From positions 1,798,001-1,862,000 of the forward strand of contig NZ_CP023702.1 of assembly GCF_008704555.1 (NCBI RefSeq): a DNA stretch of 64,000 bases. The letters run 5' to 3'. The position numbers and the translations under genes were made by a program. The notes below the pieces were generated by a model. The model was not told the origin of the DNA and ran no database searches. It saw nothing but the letters and a program-made list of their open reading frames with translations. Source of the DNA: Streptomyces nitrosporeus (GTDB taxonomy: Bacteria > Actinomycetota > Actinomycetes > Streptomycetales > Streptomycetaceae). How positions within the stretch are numbered: position 1 is the stretch's first letter; each line of letters opens with the position of its first letter. Shown piece by piece: positions 34,389 through 43,277 of this stretch.

Positions 34389-35252
34389 CTACGGCGCGTG
34401 GCCCCGGCCGGTCTTGTACGTTCCTGCGCGTTCGCGCCGGTAGGCGCCCGGGGGGACCCCCACGATCCGGGTGAAGTGGCGGTTGAGATGGGGCTGGTCG
34501 GTGAAGCCGACGGCGGTGGCGGCTTCGGCGGGTGCCGTCCCTTTGTCGAGGAGCCGCCGTGCGCGGCGGACCCGGGCGTCGGTGAGCCAGGTGTGCGGGG
34601 GCATCCCGTACTGCTTCTTGAAGGCCCGCAGCAGCGCGAAGGGGCTGGTGCCCAGTTCGGCGGCGAGCGCCTCCAGGGTGGGTGGCCGGTCCATCCGGTC
34701 CTCCAGCACCGCGCGGGCGCGGGCGGCGTCCCGGGATCCCGCCGCGAGCGGGGCCCTGGCGGGCAGGACGGTGCCGTGGGCCCGCAGCAGCCGGCCGAGC
34801 AGGACGCGCAGCACGCTGTCGGCGGCCAGCGCGTTGCCCTCCTCCGCGGCCCGGTGGACCTCGGTGATCAGCCGGGCGCCCCGGGGGTCCACGGCGCTGG
34901 TACGGGCGAAGCCGGGCGTTCCGCGCAGCCTCGTCAGATCGGCCGCCACGGTGCCGACCAGCCGGGCGGAGGGGTAGAGGGTGTCGTACACCCAGCCGTC
35001 GGGTATCCCCGCGCGGGCGGTGTGCGGGACCTCCGGGTTGATCATGATGACGCTGCCGGGCCCCGCGCACACGGTGCCCTCCGGCAGTCCGACGGCCTCG
35101 ACCCCGCGGGTGACGGAGGCCAGGACGTACCCCTCGTGACTGTGCCGGGGGAAGGTGTGGCGGACGTAGCGGGCGCGCAGCAGGTCGAGGCCGGGCAGTC
35201 CGGCGTACTTCCAGTGCCGCGCCCACTCCTGCGCCTGTCCCGCTCCCGCCAT
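34389..35252 (-). CDS. AraC-family transcriptional regulator
   Basis: A 287-residue regulator with an N-terminal AraC-type cupin (HTFPRHSHEGYVLASVTRG, MINPEVPHTARAG) that likely binds an amino acid, and two C-terminal helix-turn-helix units (LEALAAELGTSPFALLRAFKKQYGMPPHTWL and AATAVGFTDQPHLNRHFTRIVGVPPGAYRR). The ATG at 35250-35252 has GAGG upstream. This is the layout of regulators that activate lysE/azlCD-type exporters when the substrate accumulates. It precedes azlCD with a 10-bp gap and is divergent from lhr. Confidence 0.92.
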   Translation of the reverse strand: MAGAGQAQEWARHWKYAGLPGLDLLRARYVRHTFPRHSHEGYVLASVTRGVEAVGLPEGTVCAGPGSVIMINPEVPHTARAGIPDGWVYDTLYPSARLVGTVAADLTRLRGTPGFARTSAVDPRGARLITEVHRAAEEGNALAADSVLRVLLGRLLRAHGTVLPARAPLAAGSRDAARARAVLEDRMDRPPTLEALAAELGTSPFALLRAFKKQYGMPPHTWLTDARVRRARRLLDKGTAPAEAATAVGFTDQPHLNRHFTRIVGVPPGAYRRERAGTYKTGRGHAP

Positions 35253-35343
35253 GGCCGCATCCTCGCAGGTCCGGGCGGGTGGAGCCGGGGCTGTCCGCCA
35301 TCCGGCACGGCCGTTGTCGGTGCCCGGGTGCACGATGGTGGGC

Positions 35344-38300
35344 ATGGCAGGTTCCGCACTCGATTCGTTCTCGCCCGCGACACGCGGCTGGTTCACGGGC
35401 GCCTTCGACGCGCCGACCGCGGCACAGGAGGGAGCCTGGCGTGCGATCGGTGAGGGTTCGGACGTGCTCGTCGTCGCGCCGACCGGATCGGGCAAGACGC
35501 TGGCCGCCTTCCTCGCCTCACTGGACCGGCTGGCGGCCGCCCCGCCGCCCGCCGAGGCCGGGAAACGCTGCCGGGTGCTCTACATCTCGCCGCTGAAGGC
35601 GCTCGCGGTCGACGTGGAGCGCAACCTGCGGTCACCGCTGACCGGGATCCGTCAGGAGTCGGTCCGTCTGGGCCTGCCCGAACCCGAGGTGCGGGTGGGT
35701 ATCCGTTCCGGCGACACACCGCCGGCCGAGCGGCGCTCGATGACGACGAAGCCGCCGGACATCCTGATCACCACCCCGGAGTCGCTGTTCCTGATGCTCA
35801 CCTCGTCGGCCCGGGAGGCGCTCGCGGGTGTCGAGACGGTGATCCTGGACGAGGTGCACGCCGTCGCGGGCACGAAGCGCGGCGCCCACCTGGCGCTGTC
35901 GCTGGAGCGCCTGGACGAGCTGTTGCCCCGGCCGGCCCGCCGTATCGGGCTGTCGGCGACGGTACGGCCGGTCGGCGAAGTGGCCCGGTTCCTGTCCCCG
36001 CAGCGCAAGGTGGAGATCGTCCAGCCCCCGTCGGCCAAGGAGTTCGACCTCTCGGTCGTGGTGCCGGTGGAAGACCTCGGGGAGCTGGGCGGCTCGCCCG
36101 CGGCGGACACCGGGCAGGGGCAGGCGGAGAAGCCGTCGATCTGGCCGCACGTCGAGGAACGGATCGTCGATCTCGTCCAGGCGCACCGCTCCACCATCGT
36201 CTTCGCCAACTCCCGGCGGCTGGCGGAGCGGCTGTGCAACCGGCTCAACGAGATCGCCTACGAGCGGGCGACCGGCACGGCGTTCGACCCCGGCTCGCCT
36301 TCGGCGGCTCTGCCGGAGGTCCACTCCCCCGCCGAGGTCATGGCGCAGTCCGGGGCGGCCAGGGGCGCGCCCGCGCTGCTGGCCCGCGCTCACCACGGTT
36401 CGGTGTCCAAGGAGCAGCGTGCCCAGGTGGAGGAGGACCTCAAGGCGGGCCGGCTGCCCGCGGTGGTGGCCACGTCGAGCCTGGAGCTCGGTATCGACAT
36501 GGGCGCGGTCGATCTGGTGATCCAGGTCGAGTCACCGCCTTCCGTGGCCTCCGGGCTCCAGCGGGTGGGGCGAGCGGGCCACCAGGTCGGTGCGGTCTCC
36601 ACCGGGGTGGTGTTCCCGAAGTACCGCGGTGATCTGGTGCAGGCGGCCGTGGTCACCGAGCGGATGCGCGAGGGCGCCATCGAGTCCCTGCGTGTCCCGT
36701 CCAACCCGCTGGACGTGCTGGCCCAGCAGCTCGTGGCGATGACGGCCCTCGACAGCCGGCAGGCCGACGACCTGCTGGCCCTGGTGCGTCGGGCGGCGCC
36801 GTTCGCCTCGCTGCCCGAGTCGGCGTTCACGGCCGTGCTCGACATGCTCGCCGGGCGCTACCCCTCCGACGCCTTCGCCGAACTGCGCCCGCGGGTGGTC
36901 TGGGACCGTGTCGCCGGCACGGTCACCGGCCGGCCGGGCGCGCAGCGGCTCGCCGTCACCTCCGGCGGCACCATCCCCGACCGGGGGCTCTTCGGGGTGT
37001 TCCTGGCGGGCGCCGACCCGAAGAAGGGCGGCGGCCGGGTCGGGGAGCTGGACGAGGAGATGGTGTACGAGTCCCGGGTCGGTGACGTCTTCACGCTGGG
37101 CACCACGTCCTGGCGGATCGAGGACATCACCCGGGACCGGGTCCTGGTGTCACCGGCCCCGGGGGTCCCCGGCCGGCTGCCGTTCTGGAAGGGCGACCAG
37201 CTGGGCCGTCCGCTGGAGCTGGGCCGTGCGCTGGGCGCGTTCCTGCGGGAGATCGGCGGTCTGCCGCCCGAGGACGCCAGGCTCCGCCTGCTCTCCGCGG
37301 GGCTGGACGCCTGGGCCGCCGGCAACGTCCTGTCGTACCTGGACGAGCAGCGGCAGGCCTGCGGTCACATCCCCGACGACCGGACGGTGCTGGTCGAGCG
37401 TTTCCGGGACGAGCTGGGCGACTGGCGGGTGGTGGTGCATTCGCCGTTCGGCGCCCAGGTGCACGCCCCGTGGGCGCTCGCCCTGTCGGCGCGGCTCGGC
37501 GAGCGCTACGGCATGGACGCGCAGGTCATGCACGCGGACGACGGCATCGTGCTGCGGCTGCCGGACGCCGATCTGATGGGGCTCGACCTGCTGGACTTCG
37601 ACGAGCCGTCCGCCGGCGGGCCGGCCGGCCCGGATCTCCCGGCGCCGGCACCCGTGTCCCCGGGAGCGGGACAGGGCGGGGAGCAGCCGCCCGTCGGCGC
37701 CGCTGACGTGCTCTTCGACAGGGGCGAGATCGGCCAGGTGGTCACCGAACAGGTAGGCGGTTCCGCCCTGTTCGCCTCCCGGTTCCGGGAGTGCGCGGCG
37801 CGTGCCCTGCTCCTGCCACGCCGGAGCCCGGGGAAGCGCACCCCGCTCTGGCAGCAGCGTCAGCGCGCGTCCCAGCTGCTCCAGGTGGCCTCCGAGTTCG
37901 GTTCGTTCCCGATCGTCCTGGAGGCGGTCCGGGAGTGCCTCCAGGACGTGTTCGACGTGCCGGGCCTCACGGAGCTGATGGGCGATCTGGAGGCGCGCCG
38001 CGTCCGGCTGGTCGAGGTGACCACTCCGGAGCCCTCGCCTTTCGCCCGTTCACTCCTCTTCGGCTATGTCGCGCAGTTCCTCTACGAGGGCGACTCGCCG
38101 CTCGCCGAACGGCGGGCCGCCGCGCTCTCGCTGGACTCCCGTCTCCTGGCCGAGCTGCTCGGCCAGGCGGAGCTGCGCGAACTGCTGGACGCCGATGTAC
38201 TCGGCGAGCTGGAGCGGGAGCTCCAGTGGCTGACCGACGACAGGAAGGTCAAGGACGTCGAAGGCGTCGCCGATCTGCTGCGTGTTCTCGGGCCGCTCAC

Positions 38301-40044
38301 CGACGCGGAGCTGGCCGGGCGCGGCGCGGATCCGCGGTGGGCACCGGAACTGGCGTCGGCCCGCCGTGCCATCGGGGTCCGTATCGGCGGAACGGCCCAC
38401 TGGGCGGCGGTCGAGGACGCGGGCAGGCTGCGCGACGCCCTGGGCACCGCGTTGCCCGTCGGGGTGCCGGAGGCGTTCACGGAGCCGGTGAAGGACCCGC
38501 TCGGTGACCTCCTCGCCCGGTACGCCCGCACGCACGGCCCTTTCACGACCGGTCGCGCCGCGGCCCGTTTCGGGCTCGGTACCGCGGTCACGGAGGGGGC
38601 GCTCCAGCGGCTCACCGCCTCGGGCCGCGTGGTGCAGGGCGAGTTCCATCCGGCGGGCGCCGGGCAGGAGTGGTGCGACGCCACGGTGCTGCGGCGGTTG
38701 CGGCGGCGTTCGCTGGCCGCTCTGCGTCAGGAGCTCGAACCGGTCCCGCCCGCGGCACTGGCGGGCTTCCTCCCGCAGTGGCAGCACGTCGGCGACAGCG
38801 CACTGCGCGGGATCGACGGACTGGCCAGGGCCGTCGAGCAGTTGCAGGGCGCTCCCGTGCCCGCCTCCGCTCTGGAGAAACTGATCCTGCCGAGCCGTGT
38901 CAGGGACTACACCCCCGCACTGCTCGACGAACTCACGACGACCGGCGAAGTCGTGTGGGCGGGGGCGGGCGCCCTCCCGGGCAAGGACGGCTGGCTCTCC
39001 CTCCATCTCGCGGACAGCGCTCCCCTGCTGCTCCCGCCGCCCCGCCCGCTGGAGGAGACCGCGCTCCACGCGTCCGTCCTCGGGGTACTGTCCGGCGGGT
39101 ACGGCCTGTTCTTCCGGCAGATCGCGGACCAGGTGCGTGCCACCACCCATCCGGACTGCACCGATCCGCAGCTCGCCGACGCGCTCTGGGACCTGGTCTG
39201 GTCGGGCCGCCTCACCAACGACACCCTGGCCCCGCTGCGTTCGCTGCTCGGCTCGGGCCGTACCGCCGGTTCCACCGCGCACCGGGCGAAGCGCGGTGTG
39301 CCGCGCGGCCGTTACGGATCGCTGACGGGAGCCGCCCGCCCGGCGTCCCGCACGGGACCGCCGACCGTATCGGGCCGGTGGTCCCTGCTGCCTGCCGCCG
39401 AACCCGAACCGACCCACCGTGCGCACGCCCTGGCACAGACGCTCCTGGACCGTCACGGGGTGGTGACCCGGGGCGCCGTGCAGGCCGAGGGTGTGGAGGG
39501 CGGGTTCTCCGCGGCGTACCGGGTCCTCTCCGCGTTCGAGGACAGCGGCCGGGCCCGCCGGGGTTATGTCGTCGAGGGGCTGGGGGCCGCCCAGTTCGCC
39601 ATGGACGGTGCCGTGGACCGGCTCAGGGCGGTCTCCACGGCTCGTGAGCGGCAGGACCCCGGCGCGGAGCCCCGCGCCGTGGTCCTCGCGGCGGCGGACC
39701 CCGCCAACGCGTACGGCGCGGCCCTGCCCTGGCCGGAGTCCCCGGACGGGGCAGGCCACAAACCGGGGCGCAAGGCCGGTGCGCTGGTGGTGCTCGTCGA
39801 GGGCGAACTGACGCTGTACATGGAGCGCGGCGGCAAGTCTCTGCTGGCCTGGCCGTCCGATCCCGGCGATCCACGGCTCGTCGCGGCGGCGGAAGCCCTG
39901 GCCCGAGCGGCCCGCGCCGGGGCTCTGGGCACCGTCACCGTGGAGCGGACCAACGGCGTCCCGTCGCTCACCTCGCCGCTGGGCCGCGCCCTGGAAGCCG
40001 CCGGCTTCCTCGCCACCCCGAGAGGACTGCGCCTGCGCGCCTGA
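35344..40044 (+). CDS. lhr: large ATP-dependent helicase Lhr
   Basis: A 1566-residue superfamily 2 helicase. Motif I is APTGSGKT at 45-52, motif II DEVH at 169-172, motif III LSAT, and the helicase C part has TSSLELGIDMGAVDLVIQVESPP and QRVGRAGHQVG. The winged-helix and beta-barrel Lhr core follows (to about 850), then the long Lhr C-terminal extension of full-length bacterial Lhr. Mycobacterial Lhr is a 3'-5' single-strand translocase and RNA:DNA helicase induced by DNA damage. Start: ATG at 35344, or ATG 35335 three codons earlier. The next gene is a Nei glycosylase, the same pairing as lhr-nei2 in Mycobacterium. Confidence 0.94.
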   Translation: MAGSALDSFSPATRGWFTGAFDAPTAAQEGAWRAIGEGSDVLVVAPTGSGKTLAAFLASLDRLAAAPPPAEAGKRCRVLYISPLKALAVDVERNLRSPLTGIRQESVRLGLPEPEVRVGIRSGDTPPAERRSMTTKPPDILITTPESLFLMLTSSAREALAGVETVILDEVHAVAGTKRGAHLALSLERLDELLPRPARRIGLSATVRPVGEVARFLSPQRKVEIVQPPSAKEFDLSVVVPVEDLGELGGSPAADTGQGQAEKPSIWPHVEERIVDLVQAHRSTIVFANSRRLAERLCNRLNEIAYERATGTAFDPGSPSAALPEVHSPAEVMAQSGAARGAPALLARAHHGSVSKEQRAQVEEDLKAGRLPAVVATSSLELGIDMGAVDLVIQVESPPSVASGLQRVGRAGHQVGAVSTGVVFPKYRGDLVQAAVVTERMREGAIESLRVPSNPLDVLAQQLVAMTALDSRQADDLLALVRRAAPFASLPESAFTAVLDMLAGRYPSDAFAELRPRVVWDRVAGTVTGRPGAQRLAVTSGGTIPDRGLFGVFLAGADPKKGGGRVGELDEEMVYESRVGDVFTLGTTSWRIEDITRDRVLVSPAPGVPGRLPFWKGDQLGRPLELGRALGAFLREIGGLPPEDARLRLLSAGLDAWAAGNVLSYLDEQRQACGHIPDDRTVLVERFRDELGDWRVVVHSPFGAQVHAPWALALSARLGERYGMDAQVMHADDGIVLRLPDADLMGLDLLDFDEPSAGGPAGPDLPAPAPVSPGAGQGGEQPPVGAADVLFDRGEIGQVVTEQVGGSALFASRFRECAARALLLPRRSPGKRTPLWQQRQRASQLLQVASEFGSFPIVLEAVRECLQDVFDVPGLTELMGDLEARRVRLVEVTTPEPSPFARSLLFGYVAQFLYEGDSPLAERRAAALSLDSRLLAELLGQAELRELLDADVLGELERELQWLTDDRKVKDVEGVADLLRVLGPLTDAELAGRGADPRWAPELASARRAIGVRIGGTAHWAAVEDAGRLRDALGTALPVGVPEAFTEPVKDPLGDLLARYARTHGPFTTGRAAARFGLGTAVTEGALQRLTASGRVVQGEFHPAGAGQEWCDATVLRRLRRRSLAALRQELEPVPPAALAGFLPQWQHVGDSALRGIDGLARAVEQLQGAPVPASALEKLILPSRVRDYTPALLDELTTTGEVVWAGAGALPGKDGWLSLHLADSAPLLLPPPRPLEETALHASVLGVLSGGYGLFFRQIADQVRATTHPDCTDPQLADALWDLVWSGRLTNDTLAPLRSLLGSGRTAGSTAHRAKRGVPRGRYGSLTGAARPASRTGPPTVSGRWSLLPAAEPEPTHRAHALAQTLLDRHGVVTRGAVQAEGVEGGFSAAYRVLSAFEDSGRARRGYVVEGLGAAQFAMDGAVDRLRAVSTARERQDPGAEPRAVVLAAADPANAYGAALPWPESPDGAGHKPGRKAGALVVLVEGELTLYMERGGKSLLAWPSDPGDPRLVAAAEALARAARAGALGTVTVERTNGVPSLTSPLGRALEAAGFLATPRGLRLRA

Positions 40045-40092
40045 GCCCCAGGACGGCCGCCACCCGTGCCGCCCGGGCCCGCGCCACCACCC

Positions 40093-40146
40093 GCGCGGTG
40101 TCCGCCGACCGCGCGGTGTCCGCCGACCATGCGGTGCCCGCCGGCC
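40093..40146. repeat. three 18-bp tandem repeats between lhr and nei
   Basis: GCGCGGTGTCCGCCGACC occurs twice head to tail (40093-40110, 40111-40128) and a third, diverged copy follows (40129-40146). It fills most of the 208-bp gap before nei. Confidence 0.85.
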
Positions 40147-40252
40147 GTCCGGTGTCCTCCGCCTGCCGCACCGCCCGGCCGTGCGTACCCGCCCCCCGGC
40201 GCACCGCTCTCCGGGGCGCCCGCGCACGGCCGGGTACGCGCATCATGGAGGC

Positions 40253-41059
40253 ATGCCCGAAGGCGACACCGTCCTACGGACCGCGAAACGTCTCGACACC
40301 GCGCTGGCCGGACAGGTCCTGACCCGTTTCGACCTGCGTGTCCCCCGGTTCGCCACGGTGGACCTGACCGGCCGTACCGTCCTCGGCGTCGCCTCGCGCG
40401 GCAAACACCTCCTGACCCGTGTCGAGGGCGGCCTCACCCTGCACAGCCACCTGCGGATGGACGGTGCCTGGCACCTGTACGCCCCGGGCGAGCGCTGGCG
40501 CGGGGGCCCCTCCCACCAGATCCGTGCCGTCCTCGGGACGGCGGAGCGCACCGCCGTCGGCTACCGCCTTCCGGTACTGGAGGTGCTCCGCACCGAGGAC
40601 GAAGAGCGGGTGACAGGCCGTCTGGGGCCCGATCTGCTGGGACCGGACTGGGATCCCGAAGTCGCCGAGCGCCACCTGCTGGCCGCCCCCGGGCGCCCGC
40701 TCGGCGCGGCGTTGCTGGACCAGCGCAATCTGGCGGGTATCGGCAACGTCTTCATGTGTGAGCTCTGCTTCCTGGCCCGTGTGACGCCCTGGCTTCCCGT
40801 GGGAGAACTGCCCCGCCCCGCACTGACCCGCCTTGTCGGCGCCGCCGCACAGCTCCTGGAAGCCAACCGCGACCGTCCGACGCGGATCACCACGGGGCCC
40901 ACCGCCGCCTTCCCCCGAGGCCGGACCCGGGAGAAGCTGTACGTCTACGGCCGGGGCGGCCGCCCCTGCCTCCGGTGCGGCACGCCGGTCCGCAGGACCG
41001 AGCAGAACAACCGTCCCGTCTACTGGTGCCCCGGCTGCCAGACCGGTCCGGCCCCCTGA
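40253..41059 (+). CDS. nei: Fpg/Nei-family DNA glycosylase (endonuclease VIII type)
   Basis: A 268-residue base-excision glycosylase/AP lyase. The N-terminal MPEGDTV supplies the catalytic Pro (after Met removal) and Glu; K51 lies in the beta-hairpin ASRGKHLL, HSHLRMDG follows, and the H2TH region has LLDQRNLAGIGNVFMCELCFLARV. A zinc finger is formed by C239, C242, C259 and C262. MPEGDT rather than MPELPE indicates Nei, not Fpg. The ATG is at 40253 with GGAGG just one base before it, so spacing is short. It follows lhr in the same direction. Confidence 0.93.
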   Translation: MPEGDTVLRTAKRLDTALAGQVLTRFDLRVPRFATVDLTGRTVLGVASRGKHLLTRVEGGLTLHSHLRMDGAWHLYAPGERWRGGPSHQIRAVLGTAERTAVGYRLPVLEVLRTEDEERVTGRLGPDLLGPDWDPEVAERHLLAAPGRPLGAALLDQRNLAGIGNVFMCELCFLARVTPWLPVGELPRPALTRLVGAAAQLLEANRDRPTRITTGPTAAFPRGRTREKLYVYGRGGRPCLRCGTPVRRTEQNNRPVYWCPGCQTGPAP

Positions 41060-41220
41060 AGGGACTTCCCCACCGCCCTCGCCCGCTCTCTGCTGCCTCG
41101 TCCCGCCCCACCACGGCCCGTCCTGCCCCGCCCCGCCCCTGCCTCCGCCCCACTCCACCGCCGTGGCACGGCGCCCCCGCTCTCGCCGCGCCCTTGCGGC
41201 ACGGTGCTCCCGCGGCACAC

Positions 41221-41481
41221 TCACGGCCCTCCCGAGCTCTCCGCCGACGGGCCCCGGTCCCCGGGCGCCTTCCCCGCCCCGGGGCGCTCCCCGGCGGCAC
41301 ACTCCGCGCCCCCGGCCGGCCCCTCGGGGGGCGCGACATGGACCGGCAGCAGACTCAGTCCCCAGCCGCCCGCCGCCACCGCGCCCTCGACCAGGCCCGC
41401 ATGCTCCGGTTCCAGGAGGAGCCGCAGTACCGCCCAGCACCACACACCGCCGAGGACGGACGCCGGCACCCATCGCCGCAC
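41221..41481 (-). CDS. small putative membrane protein
   Basis: An 86-residue frame beginning at the GTG at 41479-41481, with a strong GGAGGAGG SD about 8 nt upstream. Two hydrophobic stretches, RWVPASVLGGVWCWAVLRLLL and LVEGAVAAGGWGLSLLPVHV, suggest a hairpin of two membrane helices, followed by a Gly/Ala/Pro tail. Codon third positions are mostly G/C. I do not recognise a family. The - strand position, between csbD and nei (convergent with nei), fits a small gene that automated annotation may miss. Confidence 0.5.
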   Translation of the reverse strand: MRRWVPASVLGGVWCWAVLRLLLEPEHAGLVEGAVAAGGWGLSLLPVHVAPPEGPAGGAECAAGERPGAGKAPGDRGPSAESSGGP

Positions 41482-41861
41482 CAAGGCTGCCTCCTCCGGC
41501 CGACGCGTGGACGGCCCGGTCTCGTGGCGGGGCGCATCGGCGCACAACCGGCGTGCACCCCGGCGTGCGAACGCACCGTCCCGGACGCCTCGAACCGGCT
41601 GGCCGATTCCGCACCCGTTCCGGTGCCCATCAAAACCGCGCCCGTACCGGGCGGTGGCGCCCCTGCGCAGAGTCTCCCCCGGCCCCGCCCCGCACGCACC
41701 CGTGCCGCTGCGGCAGCGTACGGCGCCCGAGCGCGGGAGCACTCCTCTTGGCACGCGTGTGCCCCCTGCCGAGCGGCAGGGGGCACAACAGCGTCGCGGG
41801 GGCCGACAGGCCCGGAACCACACCGGGCGGCGGAGTCCGCCGGAGCCGGAGCCGTCCGGGG
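41482..41861. other. 380-bp gap upstream of small membrane protein gene
   Basis: No convincing gene. It contains a strong hairpin at 41759-41786 and a short palindromic CGCCCGTACCGGGCG near 41640-41655 upstream of the small membrane protein. The rest is plain GC-rich sequence. Confidence 0.45.
41759..41786 (-). terminator. hairpin terminator after csbD
   Basis: A perfect 12-bp stem (gtgccccctgcc at 41759-41770, partner 41775-41786) with a GAGC tetraloop, about 75 bp past the csbD stop. Confidence 0.75.
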
Positions 41862-42053
41862 TCAGTTGCCCTCGTCGCTCAGGGAGTCCTTCACGCCCTT
41901 GGCGCGGTCGCCGGTCTTGCCCAGCGCACCCTCCGCCTTGGCCTTGGCCTGGTCGGCCTTCCCTTCGCCTTCCTTGCGGCGGTCACCGGTCATCTTGCCG
42001 GTCATCTCCTTGGCCTTGCCCTTGAGCTTGTCCTTGGCCTTGTCGTCCGTCAT
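41862..42053 (-). CDS. CsbD-family stress protein
   Basis: A 63-residue, lysine-rich, fully helical protein (MTDDKAKDKLKGKAKEMTGKMTGDRRKEGEGKADQAKAKAEGAL) of the CsbD-like family, members of which are general-stress proteins under sigma-B-type control. The ATG at 42051-42053 follows GGGAGCA. It lies 39 bp after dps in the same direction, so the two are probably co-expressed under stress. Confidence 0.9.
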   Translation of the reverse strand: MTDDKAKDKLKGKAKEMTGKMTGDRRKEGEGKADQAKAKAEGALGKTGDRAKGVKDSLSDEGN

Positions 42054-42092
42054 GACTGCTCCCTTCTCCGAGGTCGGACACTTTGTGGACGT

Positions 42093-42563
42093 TCAGGCGC
42101 TCTCCGCCTGGAACATCCACGCGTGCTTCTCCAGGTCCGCCGTCAGCGTGATCAGGATGTCCTGGCTGACGGGGTCGGGCCGGTCGGTCTCCTCGATGCG
42201 CTGCCGCATCCGGTCGATCACGACCTTCAGAGCGTCGACCAGCACACGTACCGCGTCCACGTCCTTGATCCAGCCGTCCGGCACGAGATCGATGGCCGTG
42301 GTCTTCGCGAGGGTCTTGGACCGTCCGTCCGGGTTGACACCGACCGCGGAAGCCCGCTCCGCGACCGTGTCGGAGTGCTGCCGCGCCGTGTCCACCACGT
42401 CATCGAGCTGAAGGTGCACGGAGCGGAAACGCGGACCGACCACGTTCCAGTGAACCTGCTTGGCCACGAGGGAGAGGTCGATCAGGTCGACGAGCGCGCC
42501 CTGCAGCGCGTCACCCACGACCTTGCGGTCACTCTCGGACAGAGGGCTCTTCACGACAGACAT
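42093..42563 (-). CDS. dps: Dps-family DNA-binding ferritin-like protein
   Basis: A 156-residue mini-ferritin that stores iron and protects DNA. The intersubunit ferroxidase ligands are visible in KQVHWNVVGPRFRSVHLQLDDVVDTARQHSDTVAERASAVG: the first His, the Asp/Glu pair and the second His. It probably corresponds to one of the three S. coelicolor Dps proteins (the one encoded near osaABC), by position. ATG start at 42561-42563 with GGAGAAG upstream. It is followed closely by csbD. Confidence 0.93.
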   Translation of the reverse strand: MSVVKSPLSESDRKVVGDALQGALVDLIDLSLVAKQVHWNVVGPRFRSVHLQLDDVVDTARQHSDTVAERASAVGVNPDGRSKTLAKTTAIDLVPDGWIKDVDAVRVLVDALKVVIDRMRQRIEETDRPDPVSQDILITLTADLEKHAWMFQAESA

Positions 42564-42616
42564 CCACTTCTCCGTTCAGATAGCTGTGCGGCGTACCACC
42601 CGTCCACGATGGCATA

Positions 42617-42636
42617 AATGACTTAAAAGGGTCATT
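42617..42636. promoter_or_regulatory. inverted repeat AATGAC-N8-GTCATT upstream of dps
   Basis: A 6-bp perfect inverted repeat with an 8-bp AT-rich centre lies about 55-75 bp upstream of the dps start. It is one of few AT-rich patches here and probably overlaps the dps promoter; a regulator site is plausible. Confidence 0.45.
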
Positions 42637-42730
42637 CGGGAGGTCTCTCCCGGGAGGTCACCCGGGGAACGCCAACCGGCCTCGATCCGCACCTGCCCCG
42701 CGAAACCCGTCGCACACACGGAAAACCGAA

Positions 42731-42766
42731 AGCCCCGGCCAACCCTCCAGAGGGTTGGCCGGGGCT
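42731..42766 (-). terminator. clgR terminator
   Basis: A perfect 16-bp stem (agccccggccaaccct at 42731-42746, partner 42751-42766) with a 4-nt loop. On the - strand it is followed by TTTCGGTTTT, a classical intrinsic terminator 25 bp after the clgR stop. Confidence 0.92.
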
Positions 42767-42790
42767 TCTGGTTTCCGGAAACCGCGCAGG

Positions 42791-43168
42791 TCAGGCGGCG
42801 ACGACCGCTTCCGCGGGTGCCTTGATGGTGACCCGTCCCGTCGGTACGCCTGCGACCGAGGAGACCGATACGGAATTGAGCATCGGACGTACCGGCACAG
42901 GCACCGGATCACTGGCGGCTGCCGACTCGGCCAGCTCAGCCAGGGAGAGTTCATCGCTCACTTCTCGCATGAGCTCGGACATCCGTACGTCAAGCGCGTC
43001 GCAAATGGCGGAGAGCAGCTCGGAGGATGCCTCCTTCTGCCCCCGCTCCACCTCGGAGAGATAGCCGAGCGAGACTCGGGCGGACGAGGAGACTTCGCGC
43101 AGAGTACGGCCTTGGCGCTGGCGCTGCCGACGCAGCACGTCACCCAGCAGGCGACGGAGCAGAATCAT
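42791..43168 (-). CDS. clgR: ClgR, XRE-family activator of Clp protease genes
   Basis: A 125-residue regulator with an N-terminal HTH ([53 protein letters not shown], about 7-62), the highly conserved sequence I associate with Streptomyces ClgR, which activates clpP1P2, clpC and lon. The C-terminus ends VVAA; ClgR is itself a ClpP substrate recognised through C-terminal alanines, so this tail is a likely degron. I use the ATG at 43166-43168 with GGAGGGAG upstream rather than the more upstream in-frame start. It follows cinA leftwards with a 109-bp gap. Confidence 0.9.
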   Translation of the reverse strand: MILLRRLLGDVLRRQRQRQGRTLREVSSSARVSLGYLSEVERGQKEASSELLSAICDALDVRMSELMREVSDELSLAELAESAAASDPVPVPVRPMLNSVSVSSVAGVPTGRVTIKAPAEAVVAA

Positions 43169-43259
43169 CGGTGGCTCCCTCCTCGGACCGCGTAGCCGCA
43201 TCCTTCACGCCCCACCGTACCGCCTTGCGCCGCGGCCGTGCGGGGAGCGATGTCGTGTT

Positions 43260-43270
43260 CACTCAGGGCT
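43260..43270. promoter_or_regulatory. possible ClgR box upstream of clgR
   Basis: CACTCAGGGCT matches 9 of 11 core positions of the actinobacterial ClgR motif CGCYNANRGCG as I remember it. It lies about 95 bp upstream of clgR, just past the cinA stop, where autoregulation would act. Weak evidence. Confidence 0.3.
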
Positions 43271-43277
43271 GCAAACA

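Noticed and set aside
38050..40227. 725-codon - strand frame inside lhr
   Set aside because: Lhr frame shows conserved helicase structure; the opposite frame has none.
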